A stretch of 64,000 bases of DNA from BD1-7 clade bacterium (GCA_902705865.1 CACSIO010000004.1:62001-126000), one strand, 5' to 3'; positions 53,752-62,380 are shown, numbered from the stretch's first letter. Numbers and translations are program-made. The notes: generated by a model from the letters alone, not told the origin.

Positions 53752-54465
53752 ATGGAATCTAAACTGTTCATGTATGATGAAGATAAAGTTGATATTCGTG
53801 AAAATGGAATATCAACTCGCATAAATGAGATTGCATCTGCGGTTGGCGGTAAAAAGCAGCTCGCGAAAATGACAGGTGTGTCTGAATCGCAACTGCACCG
53901 CTATGTGTCAGATGATCACGATCTGAAATTGACGGTGTTGCTCGCTATGGCTGAGGCTGGTGGCGTGAATCTGTTGTGGCTGGCTACCGGTGAGGGCCCT
54001 CGGTCTATGGATGACTCGGGGGTTGTGGCCGTTCCTAAGGATGAGCTGGCTGAATTCGCGCTGATTCCTGGCTATGACATCCAGGTGTCGGCGGGGCACG
54101 GCGCTTTTCCTGATTCCGAACAACCTACGCGACGTTTGGCTTTCAGGCATAGGTGGCTGAAGTTCAGGGGGCTGAGTGAGAACGACTTGGTGCTTGTGTA
54201 TGCTTCCGGCGATTCGATGGAGCCGACTATTAGTAACAACAATACGCTGATGGTCGATACCAGTGATACCAAGCTTTTAGACGGATCAGTTTATGTGATT
54301 CGTCATGATGGCCATTTATTGGTTAAGCGCACGCAGTATGCGCCTGGGCAGGGCGTTTGGTTGATCAGTGATAATAAACAGTATGAAAAACTACTGGTTA
54401 ATATTGATGAAACCCCTGATATGGAGGTAGTTGGACGTGTTGTTTGGATCGGTCGTGATATGTGA
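53752..54465 (+). CDS. Phage repressor with HTH and S24 self-cleavage domain
   Basis: A 237-residue CI-type repressor. The helix-turn-helix covers about residues 20-60 (GGKKQLAKMTGVSESQLHRY). The S24/LexA-like half has the Ala-Gly cleavage site in VSAGHGAF (A114), the nucleophile Ser155 in ASGDSMEP and the base Lys192 in HLLVKRTQ; the Ser-Lys spacing of 37 equals that of LexA. This suggests induction by RecA, unlike the temperature-linked Mu c repressor. An internal start at 53770 is possible. Confidence 0.92.
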   Translation: MESKLFMYDEDKVDIRENGISTRINEIASAVGGKKQLAKMTGVSESQLHRYVSDDHDLKLTVLLAMAEAGGVNLLWLATGEGPRSMDDSGVVAVPKDELAEFALIPGYDIQVSAGHGAFPDSEQPTRRLAFRHRWLKFRGLSENDLVLVYASGDSMEPTISNNNTLMVDTSDTKLLDGSVYVIRHDGHLLVKRTQYAPGQGVWLISDNKQYEKLLVNIDETPDMEVVGRVVWIGRDM

Positions 54466-54474
54466 TCGATTTTA

Positions 54475-54665
54475 GTCTCAGATGATTTGCGGCTTTTTAT
54501 GGCCGGTGCTTAAAAGCATCTGCACATCATCTGAGACAAAATAATTTATTAATAAAAGATCTGCCGTTCAAAGCCGCATCGTCTGGGCCTTCTTCCGTTT
54601 GTTTCCGTTTACTTCCACATTCTTCCGGTTTAGCCAAGTAATCTCAGGTCATATGAGGGGTTACA
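54475..54665 (-). repeat. Prophage left (early) end with three transposase-site-like repeats
   Basis: Read inward from 54665 the end starts TGTA. ATGACCTGAGAT lies at bases 14-25 from the terminus (54652-54641). A perfect ATCATCTGAGAC pair follows as an inverted repeat at 54526-54537 and 54475-54486. Spacing of one outer and two inner sites recalls L1, L2 and L3 of Mu. Between them are short AACGGAA-type direct repeats. Confidence 0.72.
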
Positions 54666-54670
54666 ACAGG
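54666..54670. repeat. Target-site duplication ACAGG, right copy
   Basis: Matches 18598-18602; see the prophage entry. Removing one copy together with 18603-54665 restores the integrase reading frame. Confidence 0.9.
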
Positions 54671-55746
54671 CACGGGAAAAGACCTTTGAGGCGCGGAAGC
54701 TGTTAGATGAGGGTGTCGATCCGGCAGCTCAGCGCAAACAGCAAAAGATCGAAACCCAAATAGCGCTCGGCAACACCTTTGAGGCATTGGCCGAGGAGTG
54801 GTGGCATCATCAAAAAGACGTCTGGAAGGAAAGCCACGCAAAACGTGTTTGGACGCGTCTTAAAATCAACGTATTTCCGTTAATTGGACAACACCCTGTT
54901 TCTGACCTGAAGCCTCAGGAAATCATCTTAGTTGTTCGAGCCATAGAGAAAAAGGATGCGCTGGATGTTGCTCAGCGTGTTCTGCAGGACATTAACCGCG
55001 TTTGTCGTTACTGCGTTCAAACTGGGCGATTAGCGAGTAATCCGGCCTCCGAGCTGGCGGGCATTCTAAAAGCGCGAAAAACCGAACATCGAGCTTCGTT
55101 GTCGCGTGATGAATTGCCAGCCTTTCTTCGAGTGTTACCAGAGTACGATGCGCAAGGACGTGTATTAACGCGACTCGCAATTGAACTGTTAGTTCTTACC
55201 TTTGTTCGCCCCGGTGAGTTGCGCGGTGCGCGATGGGATGAAATAGATTGGGATGATTCTCTATGGCGTATTCCCGCAGACAGGATGAAAATGGGCGTAG
55301 AGCACATCGTTCCTTTGTCTAAGCAAAGTATCGCAGTATTGCAGGCTATTCAGGTGATTAGTGGTCGTCTGGATCTCGTCTTTCCATCAGAACGCAGACG
55401 GCATGAGCCGATGTCGGATAATACGATGCGCCGTGCAATCTTCAGGCTGGGTTTTGATGGTAGTAAGCCTGGGAAGGGCAAGGTAACGCCGCATGGCTTT
55501 CGCGCGACAGCTTCCTCGATACTCAATGAACAGGGCTTTAACCCTGATGCAATAGAGCGTCAGCTCTCCCATATGGAGCGAAACGGCGTGCGCGCTGCGT
55601 ATACGCACCATGCGCGCTACAAAGAAGAAAGGCGAGAGATCATGCAGTGGTGGGCTGATTATTTGGATAAGCTCCGCCGACGATCGCTAGTGTGTGAATT
55701 GCCAGGGTGCCAAATGTCTAGTGGTTCGGTCGGTGAGCCAATCTGA
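54671..55746 (+). pseudogene. P4-type integrase, central and catalytic part (interrupted by prophage)
   Basis: The remaining 358 codons of the integrase. The sequence enters as REKTFEARKLLDEGVDPAAQ, continues with the core-binding domain (FEALAEEWWHHQKDVW) and the catalytic domain: Arg in FVRPGELRGARWDEID, HGFRA in TPHGFRATASS, and the likely nucleophile tyrosine in HHARYKEERREIM. All catalytic residues seem intact. Without its start and arm-binding domain it should be inactive, though an internal start at 54787 could allow a shortened protein. Confidence 0.93.
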
Positions 55747-55765
55747 GTTGTAGAAGTTTCTACAC

Positions 55766-56458
55766 CTAAATAATTGATCTCAGTTTAATCATGATTCGTT
55801 CGTCAGCCGTTGCCATCGATTTTTGTGTTAGCGTAGCTGAGTGTTCGTCGATGTATTTGCTCGGTTTCTCGTGCGGGAAGGGCAGATTTCCGTGCTCTAG
55901 ATGGAGTTGGTAGTCATTCAGCTCGAGGAGCCAATTTTCGGCTTGCTGTTTCCAAAGCAAGGTTTCATGGCCCTTGGCTTCTAGGCGTTTCTTGAGCTCC
56001 TCGTTCTCATGCTGGTATTTCTCAATTTGTTTGTCGATGTTGTGATGCCTCTGTTTTTGCTCAGCTGATCTCCGGTCTTTTTCGGCCTTTAGTTTCATTT
56101 CATATTCGGTTTTAAGCCCGTAAGCATAGTTAACTAAATACTCAATTTTGGCCTCGTGTGTCATTCCAGGAAGTAGCCTCTTAAGCCGGTCTTTTGCTGC
56201 CTTTGTTAGATAGGCTTGGATCGGTTTTTTTCCTTCACGACTCTTATTTTTACGACTCTTGTATTTGGCCCAGGCGTTCTCGAGCTTTCTCATTTCCTGG
56301 TCCGGCAGGTAGACATGAGATAGGTCTGGCTGACCTCCAGATGTAATAGGCGGATTAGCGTGGTTTTTACGAATCAGATATTTCAATGCCCATTCTCGTT
56401 TCTCTCTGCTGTTGAGGAACTGCTGTAAGCGCGAATTGTAGGGCTGTAGTTCATTCAT
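55766..56458 (-). CDS. Unknown coiled-coil protein of the island
   Basis: A 230-residue, highly charged protein with no recognised domain. The middle (about residues 115-165) is a strong coiled coil (KAEKDRRSAEQKQRHHNIDK, QHENEELKKRLEAKG). It faces away from the next gene and converges on the integrase. The N-terminus MNELQPYN resembles that of the divergent neighbour (MERLQPFN). Possibly structural or DNA-associated; no function can be given. Confidence 0.6.
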   Translation of the reverse strand: MNELQPYNSRLQQFLNSREKREWALKYLIRKNHANPPITSGGQPDLSHVYLPDQEMRKLENAWAKYKSRKNKSREGKKPIQAYLTKAAKDRLKRLLPGMTHEAKIEYLVNYAYGLKTEYEMKLKAEKDRRSAEQKQRHHNIDKQIEKYQHENEELKKRLEAKGHETLLWKQQAENWLLELNDYQLHLEHGNLPFPHEKPSKYIDEHSATLTQKSMATADERIMIKLRSII

Positions 56459-56579
56459 TATTTTTTGGCATCCATTTCCATGACTTGTCCGTTAGACATG
56501 TATTGTGACATAGTCATATATCTTTAAATAGCGCAATAAATACCCCCAGGTATAAGAGCTCAAAATAGGAATAATACAC

Positions 56580-58022
56580 ATGGAACGTTTACAACCCTTC
56601 AACCTTCTGAGGTTGGTTTTAAAGGACCTTTCTCCAGAAGAAAAATTTTTTCTTGTTGCGTTCGGAGGTTTGTTGAACGCAAATTACGTTGGAAGAATGG
56701 CGAATACTCCGTTGTGCGTAGGGAGTGCAGATTGTGCTGCGCTATTCGGCATGTCACGACCCATCGCTTCACGATGTTTAAATGGACTGCTGAAGAAGGG
56801 GTATCTTGATTACATCGATGGCAATCGGTTGCTTCGAAAAGGTCGAGGAAGACCAAAGCGCTTTGTCAGCTATTCGCAAAAGTCTATCTCAGTGACAGGG
56901 CAGCATTCGACGTTTGAAGATTGGAAGACACCGGTCCTTGTCAAAATACTTGGGCTTCATGAATACCGAGTAAGAACACGGCTTTTGCTTATGGTCTTGG
57001 TAGTTGCTTCCGATGATTTTGGTCTAGTTCGACAGTTGGGTAGATCTAATATAAAAGCGATGACTGGTTTGGCCGAGGAGGCGTTAAAAAACCAGGTGAA
57101 TATACTTCACCGGCAACACTTTCTTAGGTACGTCGTTTCAGGTGCCAGTTTGCCTCACTTGTTGGGCAATGTTCCAAGTCTATATTGTTTAAACCTTAAT
57201 CACCCTGTAATACAAACATGTGGTGCTCCAGCGTCGAACGTTCAGATAGTAGATCGTGTGTTCACTGATCATACGTATTGGAACGAAGCCGAACGGATAA
57301 GACGCTCATTCATGGAAACATCTCGTGTGCCGCGAAAGGCAGAGCTTCCAGCTGATTATGAGCGTTGGATGAACATAGTCGTTGGCTTCAGTCTGGTAGT
57401 GCCTACAAAGCACATATCGTTCTTTAGTATTGGCATTGGGCATCAGTTTTTTGAGGCATTTATAGATCTTAGGTCATCAACAGAGGTAGCCAGGTTTCAG
57501 GCATGGCTTTTTGATCGTGTCTCAGTGTTGATGGGATATTTTCCCTCGTTCACAGTAAGCAAGGAAGAAGACTCTCTTAATATTGACGGAACTGAGTCGG
57601 ATGGTTTACTGGATAGTGTTCATTCAGATTTGAGAAGGTATCTCAATGTAATGATTAGATCTCTCGCAATTCAAGTGATTCGTAACCTCGACGTGTTGGG
57701 TGCTTTTGATGAGGGAGAGCGGCCTTGCGATTACAAGTTCAACCTTGTTGCTACAAATCGACATGCAGGGCCCAGTAATGATCTTCTAATGCTCCGAAAT
57801 TTTGTTGTGTTCTATCACAAACGCGAAGCTAGTCTGGGGCCTACCTTGTTCACTGTATATCTTTGGGATGCCTCAGAGCGAAAAGCGCGTGTTCAATCTG
57901 AGAACGAAAGAGAAGAAAAGCTGAATCCATCATTACTGCTTCGAAGTGCACTCAAGTCACAGAAAGCCGTTGATAATGAAATGCAAGAGCGAAAAGCCGA
58001 AGAAGAAGCAGAGTCCTATTAG
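56580..58022 (+). CDS. Unknown island protein with N-terminal winged-helix-like region
   Basis: A 480-residue protein. Residues 45-100 look like a winged helix (SADCAALFGMSRPIASRCLN, LLKKGYLDYIDGNRL, then basic RKGRGRPKR). A second helix-turn-helix-like stretch (RSNIKAMTGLAEEALKNQVN) follows near residue 155. The rest is unrecognised, ending in a charged helical tail. AGGA lies before the ATG. It may be a replication or regulatory protein, given the Gp2-like gene downstream. AT-rich DNA. Confidence 0.6.
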   Translation: MERLQPFNLLRLVLKDLSPEEKFFLVAFGGLLNANYVGRMANTPLCVGSADCAALFGMSRPIASRCLNGLLKKGYLDYIDGNRLLRKGRGRPKRFVSYSQKSISVTGQHSTFEDWKTPVLVKILGLHEYRVRTRLLLMVLVVASDDFGLVRQLGRSNIKAMTGLAEEALKNQVNILHRQHFLRYVVSGASLPHLLGNVPSLYCLNLNHPVIQTCGAPASNVQIVDRVFTDHTYWNEAERIRRSFMETSRVPRKAELPADYERWMNIVVGFSLVVPTKHISFFSIGIGHQFFEAFIDLRSSTEVARFQAWLFDRVSVLMGYFPSFTVSKEEDSLNIDGTESDGLLDSVHSDLRRYLNVMIRSLAIQVIRNLDVLGAFDEGERPCDYKFNLVATNRHAGPSNDLLMLRNFVVFYHKREASLGPTLFTVYLWDASERKARVQSENEREEKLNPSLLLRSALKSQKAVDNEMQERKAEEEAESY

Positions 58023-58139
58023 GCTTCATGCACATTGACTTGTTGGTTATTGTTAATATTGGTAAGCATATAACTTACATTGTATATGTTCTAACTAACT
58101 TATAAGCATGCCGATATATTTTTAGTTATACCCCTCATT

Positions 58140-58162
58140 CCTATGTCATTAAACAACATAGG
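58140..58162. other. Stem-loop upstream of the Gp2-like gene
   Basis: CCTATGT and ACATAGG form a perfect 7-bp stem around a 9-base AT-rich loop, ending 9 bases before the Gp2-like start codon. The whole gap 58023-58171 is AT-rich with further short repeats such as TAAGCATATAACTTA. It could be an origin for the HxH protein, an operator or a translation-control hairpin. Confidence 0.45.
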
Positions 58163-58171
58163 AAAACCGGG

Positions 58172-58822
58172 ATGAACACTCGATTAGCTAACAATACCAA
58201 TCTATCCCTTCATAACCGTTCAACCTGGAACAACCGACCTGTACTTCAGCAAAAAGGCGGTTTAATCATCAACTACCTTGAGCGCATAGAACAAGTCGCA
58301 CAACTTGCACTTGCGGAGTACCCAAGAACCTTTGTGGCGCGCGTTGATTTGAGGCTTCCGGATCATTATGAGGATTCTTCGGCTGTTTCTCGATTCATCC
58401 AGTCCTTGAAGGCACAGATCCATGCTGATCAACAATACCGCCGAAGGGTAGAGAAGCGCTCTCATTGTTGCCGTTTGCGATATGTATGGGCTCGAGAACG
58501 AAACCAAGCTCATCAAGATCACTACCATCTGCTGTTGTTCTTTAATAGTGATGCTTATAACTGTCTTGGTCGATACGACAGTTGCAATATGAATCTTGCA
58601 ATGCGAATCCAGAAAGCTTGGGCTAGCGCCTTAAGCCTAGATTTTCAATCAGCATGTAATTTGGTCCATTTTCCGCGTAATCCGGGCTACCAGCTAAATA
58701 CTGCATCACCCACGTTTAATCAGGCCTATCAAGCCATGTTTGAACGCAGTAGCTATTTAGCCAAGGCTCACACAAAGCACTATGGCAGCGGATTGAATAG
58801 CTTTGGCAGTAGTCGCGGGTAA
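58172..58822 (+). CDS. Inovirus Gp2/YagK-YfjJ-like protein with HxH motif
   Basis: A 216-residue protein resembling the YagK/YfjJ and inovirus Gp2 type found in small integrative elements. It has RYVWARERNQ followed by DHYHLLLFFN, a His-x-His between hydrophobic strands as in HUH replication endonucleases, and a later SSYLAKAHTKHYG with candidate tyrosines. Replication initiation is plausible but not shown. The stem-loop just upstream and AlpA gene downstream support a satellite-like element. Confidence 0.75.
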   Translation: MNTRLANNTNLSLHNRSTWNNRPVLQQKGGLIINYLERIEQVAQLALAEYPRTFVARVDLRLPDHYEDSSAVSRFIQSLKAQIHADQQYRRRVEKRSHCCRLRYVWARERNQAHQDHYHLLLFFNSDAYNCLGRYDSCNMNLAMRIQKAWASALSLDFQSACNLVHFPRNPGYQLNTASPTFNQAYQAMFERSSYLAKAHTKHYGSGLNSFGSSRG

Positions 58823-58884
58823 GGTGATTCGATAAAAAAATATCAGGGTTCCTCATGTTGTGTACCAATAATGAGGAATACACC

Positions 58885-59079
58885 ATGCGACTAATGCGTT
58901 TAAAAGAAGTGATCGACTGCACTGGCCTTGGCCGCTCAAGTATCTACAAATATATCTCGGAAGATCAGTTTCCGAAACCAGTGCCGTTAGGTGGCAGGGC
59001 TGTGGCATGGGTAGAGAGCGAGATTAATGACTGGATAATTGCGAAGATAGAAGAGCGAGATCTTGTATGCGGCGCTTAG
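58885..59079 (+). CDS. AlpA-family regulatory protein
   Basis: A 64-residue DNA-binding protein starting at 58885 (MRLMRLKEVIDCTGLGRSS) behind AGGAA. It shows SIYKYISEDQFPKPVPLGG and the ending VAWVESEINDWIIAKIEER, fully typical of AlpA. AlpA proteins commonly control excision genes in P4-like islands. Confidence 0.92.
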   Translation: MRLMRLKEVIDCTGLGRSSIYKYISEDQFPKPVPLGGRAVAWVESEINDWIIAKIEERDLVCGA

Positions 59080-59095
59080 GCCGCATTGCTTGTTT
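59068..59095. terminator. Hairpin terminator at the end of the AlpA gene
   Basis: TGCGGC and GCCGCA form a 6-bp stem around GCTTAG, followed by TTGCTTGTTT. It overlaps the AlpA stop codon and lies where this gene meets the convergent phosphatase gene, so it may act in both directions. Confidence 0.55.
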
Positions 59096-59101
59096 GAAAC
59101 C

Positions 59102-59695
59102 TTACGGGATCTGGTGGTATGAGAACCTCAAATGGCGATCATCAAGTAACTCTACACAGAGGTACCCCAAGAAGTCAGGCCATTGATCCATTGTCAGTGG
59201 TTTCTCTAACACGCGAGCGGAGAAGGCTGCTAGGATGGTGTCGTGAGTCACCCATACATGCGCGCCAGGTTCGGACATTAAAAGTGTGTCTGTAATGCGT
59301 AACTTTAAACGCTGCGCAGCTTCATTAAGATCGTGAAATCCATCCCATTGTTCTATTCCTTCCAGTAAAAATTGGTTAACCCGCGCGTGTCCTTTTTCCT
59401 GCCAGTGACGCCATGCCAAAGTAGAGTCGGCAATATAATACCCGGGGTCGCCAAGATCTGAGCAATGCTCGATTTGGGAAGTATCATAGCGGCTAGCATT
59501 GGCTATTTCGTTGGCGGTCTGCGAGCAGCGCAGAATAGGGCTTGTCTTAAGGCTAATAACCTTTTGATCAAGGGATAGCCCAAAGGCATGGCTTTCATCC
59601 ACGCCTTTTGGTGTTAAAGGTACCTCATTGCCTATTTCTCCGGCTGGAATATCGGGGCGTTCAGCGTGTCGTACCAAAATGAGTCTCTTAGTCAT
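59102..59695 (-). CDS. Histidine phosphatase family protein
   Basis: A 197-residue phosphatase of the phosphoglycerate-mutase-like superfamily. The catalytic motif reads LVRHAERP (usually RHG or RHA), with Arg-His at residues 9-10; the second His lies in VWVTHDTILAAF. It is the last gene of a leftward cluster, overlapping the end of the methyltransferase gene by 8 bases. The substrate is unknown; in this context a phosphorylated sugar or pathway intermediate is likely. Confidence 0.85.
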   Translation of the reverse strand: MTKRLILVRHAERPDIPAGEIGNEVPLTPKGVDESHAFGLSLDQKVISLKTSPILRCSQTANEIANASRYDTSQIEHCSDLGDPGYYIADSTLAWRHWQEKGHARVNQFLLEGIEQWDGFHDLNEAAQRLKLRITDTLLMSEPGAHVWVTHDTILAAFSARVLEKPLTMDQWPDFLGYLCVELLDDRHLRFSYHQIP

Positions 59696-61349
59696 TGGCG
59701 GGTACCATTGTTATGAGGCTGACTAGTCCATGCGTATTTTGTACGTCTCGAATTGTTAGCCCTGCGGCTGCCGCAAGCTTTTCGAATTGCTTCAATGTTC
59801 GCTCTTGCCCACCTGTTGCTGCCAGTAGGTGCAAGTCACACAGTGATCCGGATGAATCTCCATCTTTGAGTAGCATTTCAATGACATGTATTTGGCCGGT
59901 TTCTTTCAATGCGGTAAACGCATTTTTTAGAATGAACACCGCATCGTCATCTGGCCAGTCATGCAAAACACGTGCAAGTAGCACGTGATCTGCTGTGATT
60001 GGCCATTTTGCAAAAAGATCAAAAGCCAGTTTGTTTGTGTAATTGGATAGCGCTACCACATCGGCAAGATCTCCAAGAACAATATTTGCTTCCGAGAATT
60101 GTGTTTGAAGATAAGCCGAAAAAGCGCCTAAGCCACCGGCGGCGTCGAACAGTACTTGACCGTCGAGAATATTGAACAGCGATGTAGCTTTTTCGTAATC
60201 ATGCGCGGCATACGAATTTAGCATCTGGTGATGTTTGAAGCATCGACTGGGGTCTGAGGCGACTTGTTCAAATATCTTGCGCTCTTCAGATTGACCAAGG
60301 ATAGCGTTAGGCAAGCGCTTCCACGGGGTGAGTAATTCGTTGGAATATTCGAGGGCCGCAGAGGCGAGTGTTTTGGTGTGGTTGCGAGAAAGGTATTGGC
60401 CTTTCTCTGTAAGCATCCAAACTTCCTGGTGAGAGGCAACAATGTTGAGCTCTCGCATAGCATTGAGAAGGCGCTGAATCATAGGGGGCGGAGCAGTAAT
60501 TTTTGATGCCATGGAATCAATAGTTGATGGCAATAGGTCTGGTAGCCCCAGCTCAACAAACGTTGAGATCGAAAAGGTTCTCCAATAACCAACCATATCG
60601 GCAGACAGCTCGGCAAATGGATCGTTTGTTGCTGAGCGAATGGTTCTGACTACCTCGCCGAATTCGTCAATAGTTATCAGCGCACCATTCGTAAGCTCAA
60701 CACGAGAACAACCGTTATAAAAAGGCTCAATCGATTGATAGCGCTCGGGATAAATAGCATTACCCTCAGAATCAATATGAAACCAACCATTCTGATCTTT
60801 GGCGCGCGCAAATCCCTTGTGGAACACATCCAAGTCTAAAAACCAATATGAATGAACGAGGCTTCCGTCCTTGTTAATGTGAGTACTTAATCCGCTAGAT
60901 GATTGAGCAACGGCAACTCCCTCCCGGTAATCGCCACAATACTTCCAGCGCCCGTTATAGAGCGGTGTACCATGCGAATCGATATGGTAATAAAGGTCTT
61001 GTTCATCACAAACGACGCAAATGCCTTCTTGGAAGTTGCCTACAAACACATAGTTTTCTTTGTAGATGCGCTCTCCAGAGTAATCAATGTGGAACCAGCG
61101 GCCCTCATGGATGACGGCGGCGTAATTGCAGTAAAACCCGAATGTTCGGTCGAACCGCTGGGAATAGATTGGATTGCCCTCGATATTAATGTGCCAAGCT
61201 TTACCTGAGCTGGTGACAGCAGCGAATGTGCCATTGTCGACTGGGTGAAAAGAGAGAACTTCATCAAACCTATTTTCATAAGCCGCCGTGCTATCAGGCC
61301 ATATATGGTGACTGCGATCTGCGGAGGCTTTAGGTAAAATATCAGGCAT
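59688..61349 (-). CDS. WG-repeat protein fused to an O-methyltransferase
   Basis: A 553-residue fusion. Residues 25-235 hold about six WG-type beta repeats, each ending like GRWFHIDYSGERIY or NGWFHIDSEGNAIY. Residues 245-553 are a Methyltransf_2-type enzyme: a dimerisation/winged-helix part (VELGLPDLLPSTIDSMASKI), the SAM-binding LFDAAGGLGAFS (about 395) and the catalytic-His region RVLHDWPDDDAVFIL (about 461). The start shares a base with the radical SAM stop. The WG part may bind a substrate or cell-surface partner. No close described fusion is known to me. Confidence 0.82.
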   Translation of the reverse strand: MPDILPKASADRSHHIWPDSTAAYENRFDEVLSFHPVDNGTFAAVTSSGKAWHINIEGNPIYSQRFDRTFGFYCNYAAVIHEGRWFHIDYSGERIYKENYVFVGNFQEGICVVCDEQDLYYHIDSHGTPLYNGRWKYCGDYREGVAVAQSSSGLSTHINKDGSLVHSYWFLDLDVFHKGFARAKDQNGWFHIDSEGNAIYPERYQSIEPFYNGCSRVELTNGALITIDEFGEVVRTIRSATNDPFAELSADMVGYWRTFSISTFVELGLPDLLPSTIDSMASKITAPPPMIQRLLNAMRELNIVASHQEVWMLTEKGQYLSRNHTKTLASAALEYSNELLTPWKRLPNAILGQSEERKIFEQVASDPSRCFKHHQMLNSYAAHDYEKATSLFNILDGQVLFDAAGGLGAFSAYLQTQFSEANIVLGDLADVVALSNYTNKLAFDLFAKWPITADHVLLARVLHDWPDDDAVFILKNAFTALKETGQIHVIEMLLKDGDSSGSLCDLHLLAATGGQERTLKQFEKLAAAAGLTIRDVQNTHGLVSLITMVPAND

Positions 61350-62380
61350 TACGCAGGCCTCCGCATATTACAGCCTTTGCAAAGGTCATGAGATTGATAG
61401 TTTCTTTCTAAATCGCGGTATTTGGGGCTTTCGGTTATTGCGTTCAACGACGAATCTTGGATGTTTCCAAAGTGGCCGAGGGATTTTCGCTGTTCGTCTG
61501 GTGCGCAACACACATCAAAACGCCCTGATGAATTAACCCAAATTTCTTTACCAAGAAACGGGCAATCGCCGTTTAAGTGAATGGAATTATTGCTGTCAGT
61601 TGTTAATTCAAAAAAGTTATCGAGTTTGAAAGGCCTATCTGCCGTCGCATTATGTGAGGCGACGGTGTCATTGCAATGGCGAACGATTTGATTCCAGCGC
61701 TCAGCTAGGCGTATGTCAGATAGAAGGTTTTGATCTTTTATTTCGTCGAAATGTGTCCATAGTTGGTGGCCTTTCAAACGATCAAAACCCATGGATATAG
61801 CCATATCGAGCATTTGAGGAATTTCTTCTAGGTTGTCGCGCATAAAAGTAAGTTGCATGGTCATGTTGCAATAGTGTTTATCAGCGTGTTGATCTCTTAT
61901 TGCAATAAAGCGCTTGGCATTCTCTATGTGGTTCGCCAAATCTGTGCCTAACATAATTTGTGATTGTGTTTCTGGGGTTGCACCATTCCATGAAATCTTC
62001 ACATCACTGGCCAGCGGAACGATCCGTTTTGCCCAATACTCAACGTTGTGGTGTTTCTCGCTACTTGGAAACGTCCCATTGGTAGTGAGGTTGAGTGACA
62101 GCCCGAGTTCTTCGCACAAATCTAAAAAAATATCAAAATGGGGATATAGCAACGGTTCGCCCATCGTTGAGGGAATAACCTCCCGAATACCCATGGCGTG
62201 TGCTTCGCGAATGATGGTTTCCAATACACCTTTTGGCATGATTGAGCGAAGCCGGCCTTGCGCCTTGCGCTCTTTTCGACTGGCAGAAAACGGCGAATGA
62301 TCTTCGCACATAGTGCAATTCAAATTGCAGTGGTCAGGGTTTGTATCCAGCGTGATTCGCCAGAAAGCCGAAGGCTTCAT
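61349..62380 (-). CDS. Radical SAM protein with SPASM-like C-terminus
   Basis: A 343-residue radical SAM enzyme. The iron-sulfur motif is C18-x3-C22-x2-C25 in DHCNLNCTMCEDHSP. STMGEPLLYPH and NLTTNGTFP follow as usual. The C-terminus has a Cys-rich SPASM-like part (GDCPFLGKEIW, FDVCCAPDE, LCKGCNMRRP). The start at 62380 (MKPSAFWRIT) overlaps the glycosyltransferase stop as ATGA. The substrate is unknown; members modify peptides, sugars or other small molecules. Confidence 0.87.
   Translation of the reverse strand: MKPSAFWRITLDTNPDHCNLNCTMCEDHSPFSASRKERKAQGRLRSIMPKGVLETIIREAHAMGIREVIPSTMGEPLLYPHFDIFLDLCEELGLSLNLTTNGTFPSSEKHHNVEYWAKRIVPLASDVKISWNGATPETQSQIMLGTDLANHIENAKRFIAIRDQHADKHYCNMTMQLTFMRDNLEEIPQMLDMAISMGFDRLKGHQLWTHFDEIKDQNLLSDIRLAERWNQIVRHCNDTVASHNATADRPFKLDNFFELTTDSNNSIHLNGDCPFLGKEIWVNSSGRFDVCCAPDEQRKSLGHFGNIQDSSLNAITESPKYRDLERNYQSHDLCKGCNMRRPA

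Larger units (their letters stand above)
18603..54665 (-). mobile_element. Complete Mu-like transposable prophage with P2-type tail
   Basis: A 36,063-bp element starting TGTA and ending TACA, flanked by the ACAGG duplication, inserted in an integrase gene. It holds all expected modules: repressor, Ner, MuA, MuB, GemA, Mor, lysis, Mu-type head genes and a contractile tail with P2-type genes. Nearly all genes run leftward, so the early (left) end of the phage is at 54665 and its right end at 18603. No frameshift or deletion was seen in essential genes, so it could be functional. AT-rich cargo genes at 34.3-35.9 kb and 42.7-46.7 kb look newly acquired. Confidence 0.95.
18413..59079. mobile_element. 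Genomic island integrated at tRNA-Leu (minimum extent; distal end not found)
   Basis: The island begins with a P4-type integrase read away from tRNA-Leu and contains, apart from the prophage inserted in the integrase, two unknown genes, a Gp2/YagK-like gene and an AlpA-type regulator. These gene types are typical of small integrative or satellite elements. No second copy of the tRNA-Leu 3' sequence was found before the window ends, so the island may continue past 59079 into the glycan-like cluster. Confidence 0.7.

Noticed and set aside
54590..54640. Short TTCCGTTT-type repeats that could suggest a CRISPR or host sequence outside the phage
   Set aside because: Units are too short and irregular for CRISPR. 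The restored integrase frame and the matching end motifs place this DNA inside the phage end.
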